Source: Lamellibrachia columna
Lineage: Eukaryota > Annelida > Polychaeta > Sabellida > Siboglinidae
DNA: 64,000 nucleotides
Reading direction: 5' to 3'
Assembly (NCBI GenBank): GCA_963662155.1
Contig: OY759266.1
Location: 55,113,510-55,177,509 of the forward strand
The notes beneath the pieces are model-generated. The model worked only from the letters and a program-made list of their open reading frames with translations, made no database searches and had not been told where the DNA came from. How positions within the stretch are numbered: position 1 is the stretch's first letter; every line of letters begins with the position of its first letter. The translations under genes and the position numbers were made by a program. This document shows positions 1 through 10,548 of this stretch, in pieces.

Positions 1-1480
1 TCAGGGCCAGATGATATTCCGGCAGAAGCACTCAAGGCAGTTGTGGACACTTCCGTGGAACTACTTTACCCTCTATTTGGGAAGATATGGGAAGAGGAAG
101 AAGTGCCAGCAGACTGGAGAGAAGGCTACCTCATCAAGATCCCCAAGAAAGGAGACCTCAGAAATTGTGCTAACTACAGAGGGATCACACTCCTGTCAGT
201 GCCAGGGAAAGTCTTCAACAGGATCATCTTGGAAAGGATGAAAGATATGGTCGACCCAATGCTTAGAGACCAGCAAGCCGGATTCCGCCAGAACAGATCA
301 TGTTTAGACCAGATCGCAACATTGCGCATCATAGTAGAACAATCCTTAGAATGGAACTCTTCCCTCTACGTGAACTTCGTTGACTATGAAAAGGCATTTG
401 ACAGTGTTGACAGGAAGACCCTCTGGAAACTGCTACGACACTATGGGGTACCCACTAAACTGGTCAACCTAATCAAGAACAGCTATGACGGAACAGGCTG
501 TAGGGTAATCCATGGAGGACAGTTCACCTGTCGCTTCGAGGTAAAGACTGGAGTAAGACAAGGCTGCCTGCTGTCCCCATTCCTCTTCCTCCTGGCCATT
601 GACTGGATTATGAAGATGACCACAGTACAGAGGACAAGTGGGATCCAGTGGACACTATGGACGCAACTTGAAGACCTGGACTTTGCCGATGACTTGGCAC
701 TGCTGTCTCACAGCCATCAACAGATGCAGGACAAGACGACAGAACTGGCAGCTGTCTCCTTACAAGTGGGCCTGAACATCCACAAAGGAAAGACCAAGGT
801 CCTCAGGATGAATGCAGCCAGCACTGACCCAGTCACACTGGAGGGGAATGCACTGGAGGAGGTAGAGACCTTCACATACCTCGGCAGTGTCATCAACAAG
901 CGGGGCGGCACAGACGCAGACGTCAGAGCAAGGATAGGCAAGGCAAGAGTGGCATTCCTGCAACTGAAGAACATCTGGAGCTCCAGGGTACTGTCATCAC
1001 GCACAAAGATCCGGTTGTTCAACTCCAACGTGAAGATGGTCTTGTTGTATGGAGCAGAGACATGGAGGATAACCAACACCACCATCAACAAAGTGCAGAC
1101 CTTTGTCAACAACTGCCTGAGAAGAATCCTCCAGATCCACTGGCCAGACACCATCAGCAACAGTGAATTGTGGGAAAAGACACAACAACGACCTGTCGAA
1201 GAGGAAATCAGAAGAAGAAGATGGGCCTGGATTGGCCACTCGCTCCGAAAACCAGTAACAAGCACCACCAGGCAAGCGCTGACATGGAATCCTCAAGGCA
1301 AACGGAGAAGAGGACGACCAAGAAACACGTGGCGACGGGACCTCCAGGCAGACACCAGGAAGATGGGCTACACCTGGAACCAGTTAGAGAAGATGGCCCA
1401 GGACAGGGGACTCTGGCGATCTGTTGTCGACGGCCTATGCCCCAAGAGGGGCGATGGGCATAAGTAAGTAAAAGTGTCTC
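1..1480 (+). mobile_element. RTE-like non-LTR retrotransposon, reverse transcriptase ORF, 3' part
   Basis: The frame is open from the first base of the window to the TAA at 1465-1467, so the ORF continues to the left and the Met at 43 is internal. It encodes a LINE reverse transcriptase: [25 protein letters not shown], the motif-A block [25 protein letters not shown] and the catalytic [11 protein letters not shown]-terminal tail follows with [13 protein letters not shown] and [13 protein letters not shown], typical of RTE-like animal LINEs. There is no stop or frameshift in about 1.4 kb, so the copy is young or was recently active. After the stop there is almost no 3' UTR, only (taag) repeats ('cataagtaagtaaaag'), a usual end for such elements. 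The endonuclease half is outside the window. Placement in the RTE group is from recall of its C-terminal block; the RT assignment itself is firm. Confidence 0.9.
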
Positions 1481-1499
1481 GATCCAGCAAAACACATGA

Positions 1500-1570
1500 T
1501 ATTGGTGTCTGTGATCTAGTGGTTATGGTGCTCAACATTCCTTTTGGTCGTGGGTCTAACTCCAATAAGA
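1500..1570 (+). repeat. tRNA-derived SINE head, possible
   Basis: Just after the LINE end there is an A-box-like block (gatctagtggttatgg) followed about 30 nt later by a B-box-like block (gtgggtctaactcc). This is the spacing of a tRNA-derived RNA polymerase III promoter. No clean tRNA cloverleaf is seen, so a degraded SINE head is more likely than a tRNA gene. Confidence 0.35.
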
Positions 1571-1791
1571 AATAAAAAAATTTCATGCTGTTTTTATCTT
1601 GGAATACTTGTTGGTTATCTCCCCTTCCCCTTTTACAGGTGCCACCTGTTCCTCCTTGCAATATGCAGTTCTTCCATCGTGCAGTTCTTAATGAACATAA
1701 AAACATTTCAAACACCAGCAACCAACTGTTACACTTAAATTAAGCATCTGGTGTAATGACAAAGTTTAACTAGAATATGTGTCTGTGATAG

Positions 1792-1932
1792 GAGATTGTG
1801 GGAGACTGGCAGAGCATCAACTGTGATGTCCAAGGTCAACTGATGGAGGTCACCGTACTGAATCCTCTGAGCAGGACGCATCCCCCATCATCTCAGTACC
1901 GGAGGATGTTTCTCAAATACATCATCTCACAG
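1792..1932 (+). CDS. EEF2KMT: EEF2KMT exon (second coding exon by homology)
   Basis: Follows acceptor 'gtctgtgatag' and ends at CAG before gtcggg. It carries 47 codons, phase 0 at both ends, with DWQS and HPPSSQYRRMFLKYI as FAM86 landmarks. Confidence 0.82.
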
Positions 1933-4900
1933 GTCGGGTTCTAGTAGCTTACATAGCTTATCCTGCACCTGCTTGCGACATCACATCCCTCTTTCATTGT
2001 CATCTTGTGCTATAATCCTCAGATTTTCTTGTATCTGAATTGCTATTTCAGTCACTCCATCAATCCATCTTCTCACGGTCTTGTGACTCCCTGGCTGCAA
2101 CCTGCCAACTTTCCCAACCATTCTGTTGTCTTTCATTCTCTATACGTGACCTGCCCATCTCAAGCTTCTTCCCCAGTCTTTAATATATAATATTGTAAAT
2201 AATTAATGCATAACATGTATAAAACTAACATGTATTTCTGGTCAAACATTGTACACCATTGTAGAAAACATTGTACACCCTCATATTTACATGACATTGA
2301 TAAAGATATGTGTAATTACATAGTTACGTAGAGTAATTTTACAATCTTAACTAGCATTACTATAACCAATTCTACAGTAGAGAAGTTTTGGAATGAACAG
2401 GTATGCTGGGGTGAAATGAAACTACGTTAGACAGTCCTAAGAACTGCATACAGTGCTATATAACAAGATACACATTGTTGTACTAGTTATGCTTTCATTG
2501 TTTCTATGAAAAAATTATTTAGCCAGCTTAATTTCCCTTGAAAAGAACATTGTGTTTCTCATTGGTGGTTGTGCATTCGTTGGTTATGTCTTGAAATTTG
2601 AAGTCACTGGTGTGCTAATCATAGTAATGTCATATAATTCCTGTGATATTATAATTTTCAGCTTGAGTCAGTCAATGTAGAAGTATGTGATGAACTGTAC
2701 GAGGAGTACACCGATATGATGTCAAAGTCACTGGCAGAGGATGAACTGTGCTACAAGACATACTTTCTGGTGAGAGCAGTTAATAGGAATGCTATCAGAT
2801 AATAATCTGGCATATATGATATAACCCATAAGTGCAATTCATGACTATTGTTTATATACATATATATAATTGTCTGCTGGTACATTTAGTCAAAATGCCT
2901 AACTAGTCACTGCGCGTACATATACGCGCACACACACACACCATCACCACATGCACGCACACACACACTGTTTTCCTGTTGAAGGGAAGTGAGACACGAA
3001 ATGTGATCACGATGGAAGAATCAGTCAAACTTGTCAGTCGAGGGACAACTGGACTTCAGACATGGCCCGCTGCTCAACATCTTGCTGAGTGGACATTGGA
3101 AAACAAACATCTCTTTGAGGGCAGGTAATCCAGGTATCATCATGAAACTTATGCTTGGTTGCAACTGACACAGGCTGCAAAGTGACGTCAGTAACAAACC
3201 TCAATTTTAGTATTATGCAATTATTAATGTGCTCAGGTTTTATACCACTCTCTTGTCTGACATATCACTTACATATGGAAACATTTATAAAAAAACATTC
3301 ATCATGATCAGTTAGTGGTTGAAATTATTGTGTCCATGACATTTTCTGTTTGTCTCAGGAACGGTGCAAGCCTGACTTCTTCCGTCATGTCAAAAATTAT
3401 TTCTAATGTGAAACCAATGGTTAGTTGAAGTTAGATTAATGATGTCTTTTAAAGCTAGTCCTTTGGGAAACTGATAGCAACAGCATAAATTTTATTACAA
3501 TTACACTATTGATGTCAGACCTGGGGCCGAGTACATTTTCATGAGTAAAGTACGAGTACATTGCTCAAAGCTGAGTACGAGTACATTGCTCAAAGCTGAG
3601 TACGAGCACATTTCCACGAGTATGAGTACATCTTATATGATATTATAGTAACTCTGTAAAGTAATAATAACACATTTTAAAAATAAACATTGTGAATTAA
3701 TTTATATAATTCAGGAAGAATTGACTATGCAACGGCAGTTGATCAGACTTTTTATGAGGAAAACTGTAAAAAACCTCTATGTTTTGGACCAAACTGGGGG
3801 TTGCATTCCATTCAAAGGTGTAATTCGCATTCAAATGCAAATGTACAGGGTATGCATTAAAATATGGATTAAAATGTATTTAAATTGAAAATACTTTTCA
3901 AAATACATTTTATAGCACAACATAACAAGAGAAAAGAAATAAAGAAATATAACCATTAAATATATATGATATATGAATCAATGAACACTGTTTGGCATGT
4001 TGATGTACCTGGTAAAGAAGCCAGTAACTAAACAGTGTCGTTGACCTGAAAACATTTATTATGATCAGATTCTGAATTTTTGTCTGAGTATCACCGCTTT
4101 TTCTGATCTGCTTTGTCAAGTCATAATGTAATAGTGACATATTTTTTTTACTGTAATCAGTAATTTACAATTACAATGTTATGCCATTGATAGAATTTTT
4201 TTAATGACCACAGCTGATAGTAAAGCGTATTTTATTAACATCATTTACTACATTCATTAAACCCAGCTCTGATTCCAAGTGTAGGTTTCGCAAACTGTGG
4301 TTAACAGCTCAGATATTTCAATATTTGTTATAGTGTTGTCTATATTTATTTTAGACATAAGTATTGGGTTTGTCAGACTGTGTTTGGGGCATAATAATAC
4401 TTTCCATTTTTTTTTTAATCATTGTGAATTTGTTTGGTTTTTCCTCTTTCATTACATGCGTTAATATGAAATATTTTTACTGGTGAAGTATTAAATGTAA
4501 AGAACATGTTTCAGATGTATCCTGGAATTGGGCAGTGGTCTTGGATTCACTGGTCTTGTCGTCTGCCAGAATTCCCACCCGAAACAGTACATCTTTACAG
4601 ACTGCCACCAGGACGTCCTAGACACACTGACAAAGAACATTGCGCTGAATGTGCCGACTTTTGCACAGAGTTTAAGACATGCAGCCTCCATAGATAGTGT
4701 GCAAGACAAACACCAATCACCACGTCACTGTTGTCGTGATGGGACGATGTGCAAAGGGTTCAGTGTATCACCAGAGAAGTACTATGAAGAGATGTCTGAT
4801 GACAACTTTGAAAGAGAGTGTCAACCTACAAGCATTAGGGTCGTGACCTTGGACTGGGAGAAGGTCACTGAAGGTGACCTTGGTGACTTGGCAACAGGAG

Positions 4901-6051
4901 TGGATGTCATACTGGCAGCAGGTAAATACGAGTACTGAAAACTCTGGAATCTAATGGAACTCGTCGGGTGATGAAAATAGGAATGGCATCGTGTTCAGCC
5001 GTTGTTGTTCAGACAAAATTGATTTATTGTCTAAGCGTACTCTTAGTTGATACTGTTGTGATTTGTTGAAAGTTTGTGCTTCTTCACTGCACAATTTTTC
5101 AATAATCACATATTCTTGGTTTAGAACATTATTTTGATGGAACAGTTTATTGCTTTGTAACGGTAGAATGTACAAAAGGTTATTTTGTTATCTGTTCTTG
5201 TTTAGTATTTTATAACTACACAGATACAAACAGCAATGTATATATGAACACATTAAAAATGAACTAATATTGCTCCTTTCAAGCCATACCATTACTGTGG
5301 CATTCTTTTGGTGGTTCCAGTGGTCTTATTTTAAAAATCTCGACTTCAGCTTTAACTTTGCAGATGTCGTATATGATACAAGTATCATTGATGCGTTGGT
5401 GCGAGTTATACGGTGGCTCCTCTTGTGGCCGGGAAAGTCTAACATCAGTCATTCACCGGTCATGTTCATCGCATCTACAGTGCGGAATACAGATACTAGG
5501 GACTGCTTCTTGATGGCACTAGGTAAAACTGCTTTGTTTTTGATTTCTTGATATAGTACCAATCTTATTTACGATTTATTGATTTACAATCAATTTACAA
5601 TTTCTTAATATTGTATACAAGTTCCAAAACAGCAAAAAACTTTACTACAACTAAGAAGTAATGTGAGGCATTTTTTTCCAGTTTGATCTGTTTCATATCT
5701 ACTACATATGTGTCAGCTATACTTCTAATTATATTTTATGTCTAATTGTTATGTTGTGTAATAGTGTCAAAATTTGTTTTAATGAAATAACTTTTCATTA
5801 AAAAAATGTTGACACTATTACACAACATAACAATTAGACATAAAATATGAAGTTGAAGTGTGTCATATTCACAATGCCATAGAAACAATTCTTGAAAAAG
5901 CCCAGACTAATCCATTTAAAATCAATTTGCCAAGTTTTCTTTTGCAGAGTCTGCAGCCATTAGTCACATGGAAGTGAGCGGGCCAGAGAAAGAAACATTC
6001 TTCTATGATCGATGTATTCCAATAGACATTTTGCAATTGAAGATGACATGA
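1792..6051 (+). CDS. EEF2KMT: EEF2KMT/FAM86-type protein-lysine methyltransferase (six exons, 5' end missing)
   Basis: Joined exons 1792-1932, 2662-2769, 2985-3124, 4515-4921, 5364-5522 and 5948-6051 give 352 residues with every GT-AG phase closing. The family methylates a lysine of elongation factor 2 using S-adenosylmethionine, in the cytoplasm. The N-terminal helical part (DWQS, HPPSSQYRRMFL, DELYEEYTDMM) matches FAM86 proteins. It is followed by ESVKLVSRGTTGLQTWPAA, the SAM-binding motif I ILELGSGLGFTGLVVC, the acidic ribose contact in FTDCHQDVLD, VVTLDWE, and DVILAADVVYD; the last exon ends at TGA 6049-6051. The segment between FTDCH and TLDWE is some 40-50 residues longer than I recall for vertebrate proteins. 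The first coding exon (about 25 residues) must lie left of 1792 and was not found, because the visible upstream sequence is LINE. An antisense CR1-like LINE lies about 100 bp after the stop, and no canonical poly(A) signal was seen between. Confidence 0.9.
2050..2165 (-). mobile_element. LINE C-terminal fragment in EEF2KMT intron
   Basis: On the minus strand one frame reads LRWAGHV, a stop, then RMKDNRMVGKV and TVRRWIDG. This is the 'RWxGHVxRM...RRWID' end block of RTE-like LINE proteins. It is a short dead fragment with one in-frame stop. Confidence 0.6.
2662..2769 (+). CDS. EEF2KMT: EEF2KMT exon, DELYEEYTDMM
   Basis: 36 codons, phase 0 to 0, acceptor 'ataattttcag', donor ctg/gtgaga. Encodes the conserved DELYE helix and ends CYKTYFL. 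Confidence 0.85.
2985..3124 (+). CDS. EEF2KMT: EEF2KMT exon, GTTGLQTW
   Basis: 140 nt, acceptor 'ttttcctgttgaag', donor ag/gtaatc (phase 2). Encodes ESVKLVSRGTTGLQTWPAA and LAEWTLENK, diagnostic of FAM86-type methyltransferases. A CA-rich tract lies immediately upstream of the acceptor. Confidence 0.88.
3530..3635 (+). repeat. 25-bp degenerate tandem repeat
   Basis: Unit contains 'gagtacgagtacattgctca' in about three to four diverging copies, inside the EEF2KMT intron before the motif-I exon. Confidence 0.7.
4515..4921 (+). CDS. EEF2KMT: EEF2KMT exon, SAM-binding motif I
   Basis: 407 nt, acceptor 'catgtttcag', donor g/gtaaat (phase 1). The split Arg codon AG/A joins the previous exon. Contains ILELGSGLGFTG, FTDCHQ and VVTLDWE, plus an unusually long linker rich in Ser, Cys, His and Glu between the last two. 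Confidence 0.9.
5364..5522 (+). CDS. EEF2KMT: EEF2KMT exon, DVVYD motif
   Basis: 159 nt, phase 1 to 1. Completes ILAADVVYD and encodes VMFIASTVRNTDT, the strand equivalent to the conserved FTVRNPET block of vertebrate homologues as I recall it. Confidence 0.88.
5731..5848. repeat. 118-bp near-perfect palindrome in last EEF2KMT intron
   Basis: Arm 5731-5770 (begins atattttatgtctaattgtt) is the exact reverse complement of arm 5809-5848, a 40-bp perfect match. The centre (ttttaatgaaa ... tttcattaaaa) pairs too, so nearly the whole segment folds into one hairpin. It ends 99 bp before the last exon. Confidence 0.92.
5948..6051 (+). CDS. EEF2KMT: EEF2KMT last exon
   Basis: 104 nt after acceptor 'ttcttttgcag', phase 1. 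Ends FFYDRCIPIDILQLKMT then TGA. The hydrophobic C-terminal strand matches the family end. Confidence 0.85.
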
Positions 6052-6148
6052 CCTGCCAATGATTTCAAGAAATCACATCTAAGTTATTGTGTTCAAGAAA
6101 ATGAAGAAAGTGCATGAAAACATCATATTTAACAAGATTTAAAAAAAT

Positions 6149-7100
6149 TTGCCATCCAAGCCAAAAGGCCCAGATGGCAAGTGGACAAGGAAGCCATTGG
6201 CTTATCGAGAGTCCAACAATGTTCATCTACATGTAACCCACCCTCCTGAGATATGTGTTAACCTTGTTTTTAAACATATGCTGCTAGCAGTTATACAATC
6301 CATAGACAATTTGTTCCATTCATTTATTGTCCTCTGTGAGAACGAATACTTCCTGATACCCCATCTATACTGATCCTTTACTAATTTTACCTCATGTCCT
6401 CTAGTTCTGCTATCTTTCTTGAGTAAAAAAACATTTCTATCAATATTTTCATACCAATTCAATATCTTAAAACTTCAGTCTGATCTCTTAACCTCCTTCT
6501 CTCTAGAGTTGTTAAACCACATTCTTTCTGGTGTTCTTCATAACTAAGGTCTCTCAGTTCTGGAATAATTTTAGTTGCTCTCCTCTGTATGTGTTCAGGC
6601 GTATCTATATCCTTCTTACGATATGGTCTCCATGCTTGTATACAGTATTCTAAATGAGGTCTAACTATTGGTATAATTAGGTTTTTTCCTTGTACACTGT
6701 ATGTTATGTTTCTCCTAATCAACCCAAGAATTTTATTACCCTTTGAAGCTGCAATACCACAATGCTCTGAAACTTTCATGTCAGCGCTTATTGTAACTCC
6801 TAAGTCCTTTTCTTTTACAGTAATACCCAGAAAAGTATCTCCCATTTTATAGTTTACACCCAAGTTCCCATGTCCTGTATGTAGGCATTTACATTTCCCA
6901 AAATTGAACATCTGCCATTTCTCAGACCATTTCACTAATCTGTCTAGATCGTTTTGTAAATGTTGTTTATCACCATCAGTGTTAACCTTTCTAAACACTT
7001 GTGTTGTCCGCAAATTTCAGTATGTTACTTGTTATATTGTCGTCCAAGTCATTGATATATATATATTAAAAATAATAATGGTCCTAATATGTGCAATTTC
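6149..7100 (-). mobile_element. CR1-like LINE, 3' end, antisense
   Basis: On the minus strand the end of the RT domain (GPLLFLIYINDL, LKFADN) runs into [52 protein letters not shown] and IQRRATKIIPELRDLSYEE, then INEWNKLS. The copy is 5'-truncated, with frameshifts near 7055 and 6460. The 3' end carries a small hairpin (6149-6156 with 6173-6180). It is the same family as 51830-53540, and 40023-40545 is probably its endonuclease half. It lies about 100 bp beyond the EEF2KMT stop in the opposite orientation. Confidence 0.88.
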
Positions 7101-7580
7101 TGTTTGAAAATGGTATTCAAATTGTGAACTCTACATAGATGAAACACCCTTCCTATACCTGTGGAAAGAATAAGTTCCAGAAACTAAATAATTACATAAA
7201 CAAGATCAGCGTTTTATTCTTATACAGATCTGTAAACGTTTTGTAAACATGACTAGTAAGATAATTGCACGGCTACACCAATTATGTTTCTAGTCTCGTC
7301 ACTTATACAAGAATGATGTGATTTGTTCACACTAAACCTCTGTGCGTTCTAGATATACGAACATAAATACATGTTTAAATGTATTGAACTACTGCAACCC
7401 ATGAATGACTAGTAAATTCTCTGGCAGCACAACATATTATTTATCCAGTAATAATAAATATGATAATGTTGCACAAGATGACTAAAATGAATACTCTCAA
7501 AACCAATTTCTTGTCAACATTACAAGTTAAAACCACCCCATTAGGTAAACATTCCTTAGTAACAGTAACTGACTATCAAT

Positions 7581-7730
7581 ATACTCTTCCCATCATATCA
7601 CCGCGCTACCTGGTGGATTATAGTGGAATGAAAAGATTCGGGTAACAGAACCACAGCGTGATGTTCTCGAAGTCATCCGAATCTTACCATTATAATCCAC
7701 CAGGTAGCGTGGTGGTAATGGGATGGGTAT
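7581..7730. repeat. Inverted repeat with about 55-bp arms
   Basis: Arm 7581-7641 (with cgctacctggtggattata) pairs with 7676-7730 (tataatccaccaggtagcg), leaving about 34 bp of loop. MITE-like; no target duplication was resolved. Confidence 0.8.
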
Positions 7731-7744
7731 ATTACATTTTAATT

Positions 7745-7985
7745 AATAAGTTGCATGTACAGTCAGTGTATATCTGCCAATATGCCAGTCAATGCAGGTA
7801 GTTCTATCTTCATTGGTTAAGATATAAAGCTATTGGGTGGCTAATGCATAGAAAATGTATTATGTACATGAAGACAACATCAAAACATGATTAATTTTCT
7901 ATGAATAGTGTTATGTCCTAACTGACAGACGTAGGTCCACCTGCATTGATTGGCATATTTTCCTGATTCCGCGCCACCTACTTAT
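7745..7985. repeat. Second inverted repeat pair
   Basis: 'tgccagtcaatgcaggt' near 7782-7800 is complementary to 'acctgcattgattggca' near 7938-7955. It probably belongs to the same MITE-like cluster as 7581-7730. Confidence 0.5.
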
Positions 7986-8389
7986 CATAAATGTATTGCA
8001 CATAACTTATTGCACATAAACCTTGCAACGCCTGCTTGCAACAACTACTTGCTAACCCTGTATGACCTCTTTGACCTTGCCAGATACTTTGGCTTGTTTC
8101 ATTCCCATTATGGTATCTTGTAGTACAGGTTCAGTTTCACACATTATTCCATTTCAATGCAGTGAAATAACCTGAGAAATATCTCCTAGACAGAAGTTAT
8201 TTTGATTACTACACCATTAATATCTTCTTTCGATTTTGCAGACATCTCCATTTATCCTACATGCAGTCATCATAAAACTGTTCACCTTGTAACAAAAACA
8301 TTGAAATAGTCCACCTAACAATGTTGTGAATATTACCACTAACAAGACGATTCTGTGCAGAAATTATTCAATTATACTATTTCAGTGTA

Positions 8390-8611
8390 CAGTGGAACTC
8401 CCACTTAACGACCACCCCAATATAAAGACCAATGAAGAAATGCAGCAATTTTTTTTATATATAATTTTTTTATGCTAAATTTATCGACAAACAGTGAAAA
8501 AATGCAACCACCTTTTTAAACTACTCAATATCTTAGCACTGTACAGACAAAACGGAATTAACACCACCACTAGCTAGTAGTGCCGTAGGTCTTATTTATG
8601 AAGTTCCACTG
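8390..8611. mobile_element. 222-bp pogo/Tc1-type MITE
   Basis: Ends CAGTGGAACT...AGTTCCACTG form terminal inverted repeats flanked by TA on both sides (8388-8389, 8612-8613). This is the signature of a Tc1/mariner/pogo element; the short AT-rich interior has no coding capacity. Confidence 0.75.
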
Positions 8612-8613
8612 TA

Positions 8614-9498
<885 letters not shown>

Positions 9499-10242
9499 TG
9501 CACATCTGAGACTTGGTAGTGATAAGATAACATATTTCATGACATATTTGAAGATCAATTATTTAGTATTGAAATAATACATTAATGCTATAATTAAACA
9601 TTGGCTACATCTGACAAAAATCAGTTGCCCACCAAGGTCATGAGAACTGTGCAGGCCCAATACGTGTTGAGCCTATGGTTAGCCAATGTACCAGCTGGCA
9701 TTAGGACATGATAATATATAGCAATACCTCCCAACATTTATTTATTGGGAAGCCCCCATCTGCAGTGTTTATGATTGGGTATACAATGATTACAGGTAAA
9801 CAGTTGCCTTATATGGAAGTTGAGGTTTCATATAATGTCTTATATGGAAGTCAAGCTTTTCAAAGATGCTAAACGTGTCAGAGTCAAGAAAGATGTGATC
9901 GATCAGCAAAAGCTCAATAAAAAATAAGTAATTTAGGACTTCATATAATGATTTCATGGTGTCTATCAGCTGAAATGGTTGCACAATTTAAAACTGATAA
10001 ATAAGGATTTAGGTCAGAATTAAAGAAGAAAGTACTTTTGTACATTTACGTGTTATAAGATATTCCATATGATTAATTCCATATAATACCTCATTTGCTA
10101 CCAGTTCAACACTTGGCGATATTTTGGGCCAGTAGCTGGTTTCACTTTGCCGAGAAGCATCTCATTTTAGGATGTCGGGTCACATGCACTCTTCAATCTG
10201 ATTGTTCCCCGTGTCACATCATCATTAAAGACTATTTAACTG

Positions 10243-10252
10243 TTTATTTATT
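10243..10252 (-). promoter_or_regulatory. Poly(A) signal of the RGS gene
   Basis: Overlapping AATAAATAAA on the minus strand about 45 nt past the RGS stop codon. If used, the 3' UTR is very short. Confidence 0.55.
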
Positions 10253-10295
10253 TCCTATGTGCTGAGGAAGTCTCTGTCCCACTAGCAGCAGCATC

Positions 10296-10548
10296 CTAGA
10301 TGTCCTCTTCTTCCTCCCAGGGGGCCACAACATTGTGTTTAGTGTTCGGAACTGTGATGTTGAGTCCAAGGCTGCTCCCTGCCGGTTCGTCACTCTCACT
10401 GCTCCCCCCACCCGCGTCGTCGGAGCCGGACGGATGCGTGTCGGCAGTCAGCTGAGACGGATGGGGAGGAACAGCAAGATTACTCCGCTGTGTTGTCTCA
10501 CTCCGCACCAGGTCATTCAACTTCTTCATGAAGCTACTTGGAGATAGA
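10296..10548 (-). CDS. R7 RGS terminal exon
   Basis: 253 nt with TAG at 10296-10298; acceptor 'ggttctttcag'. Encodes [20 protein letters not shown], then a disordered Pro/Ser/Gly/Asp-rich stretch and the acidic end APWEEEEDI. Phase fits either upstream exon. Confidence 0.85.

Noticed and set aside
717..1495. Minus-strand ORFs up to 183 codons
   Set aside because: Shadows of the plus-strand reverse transcriptase.
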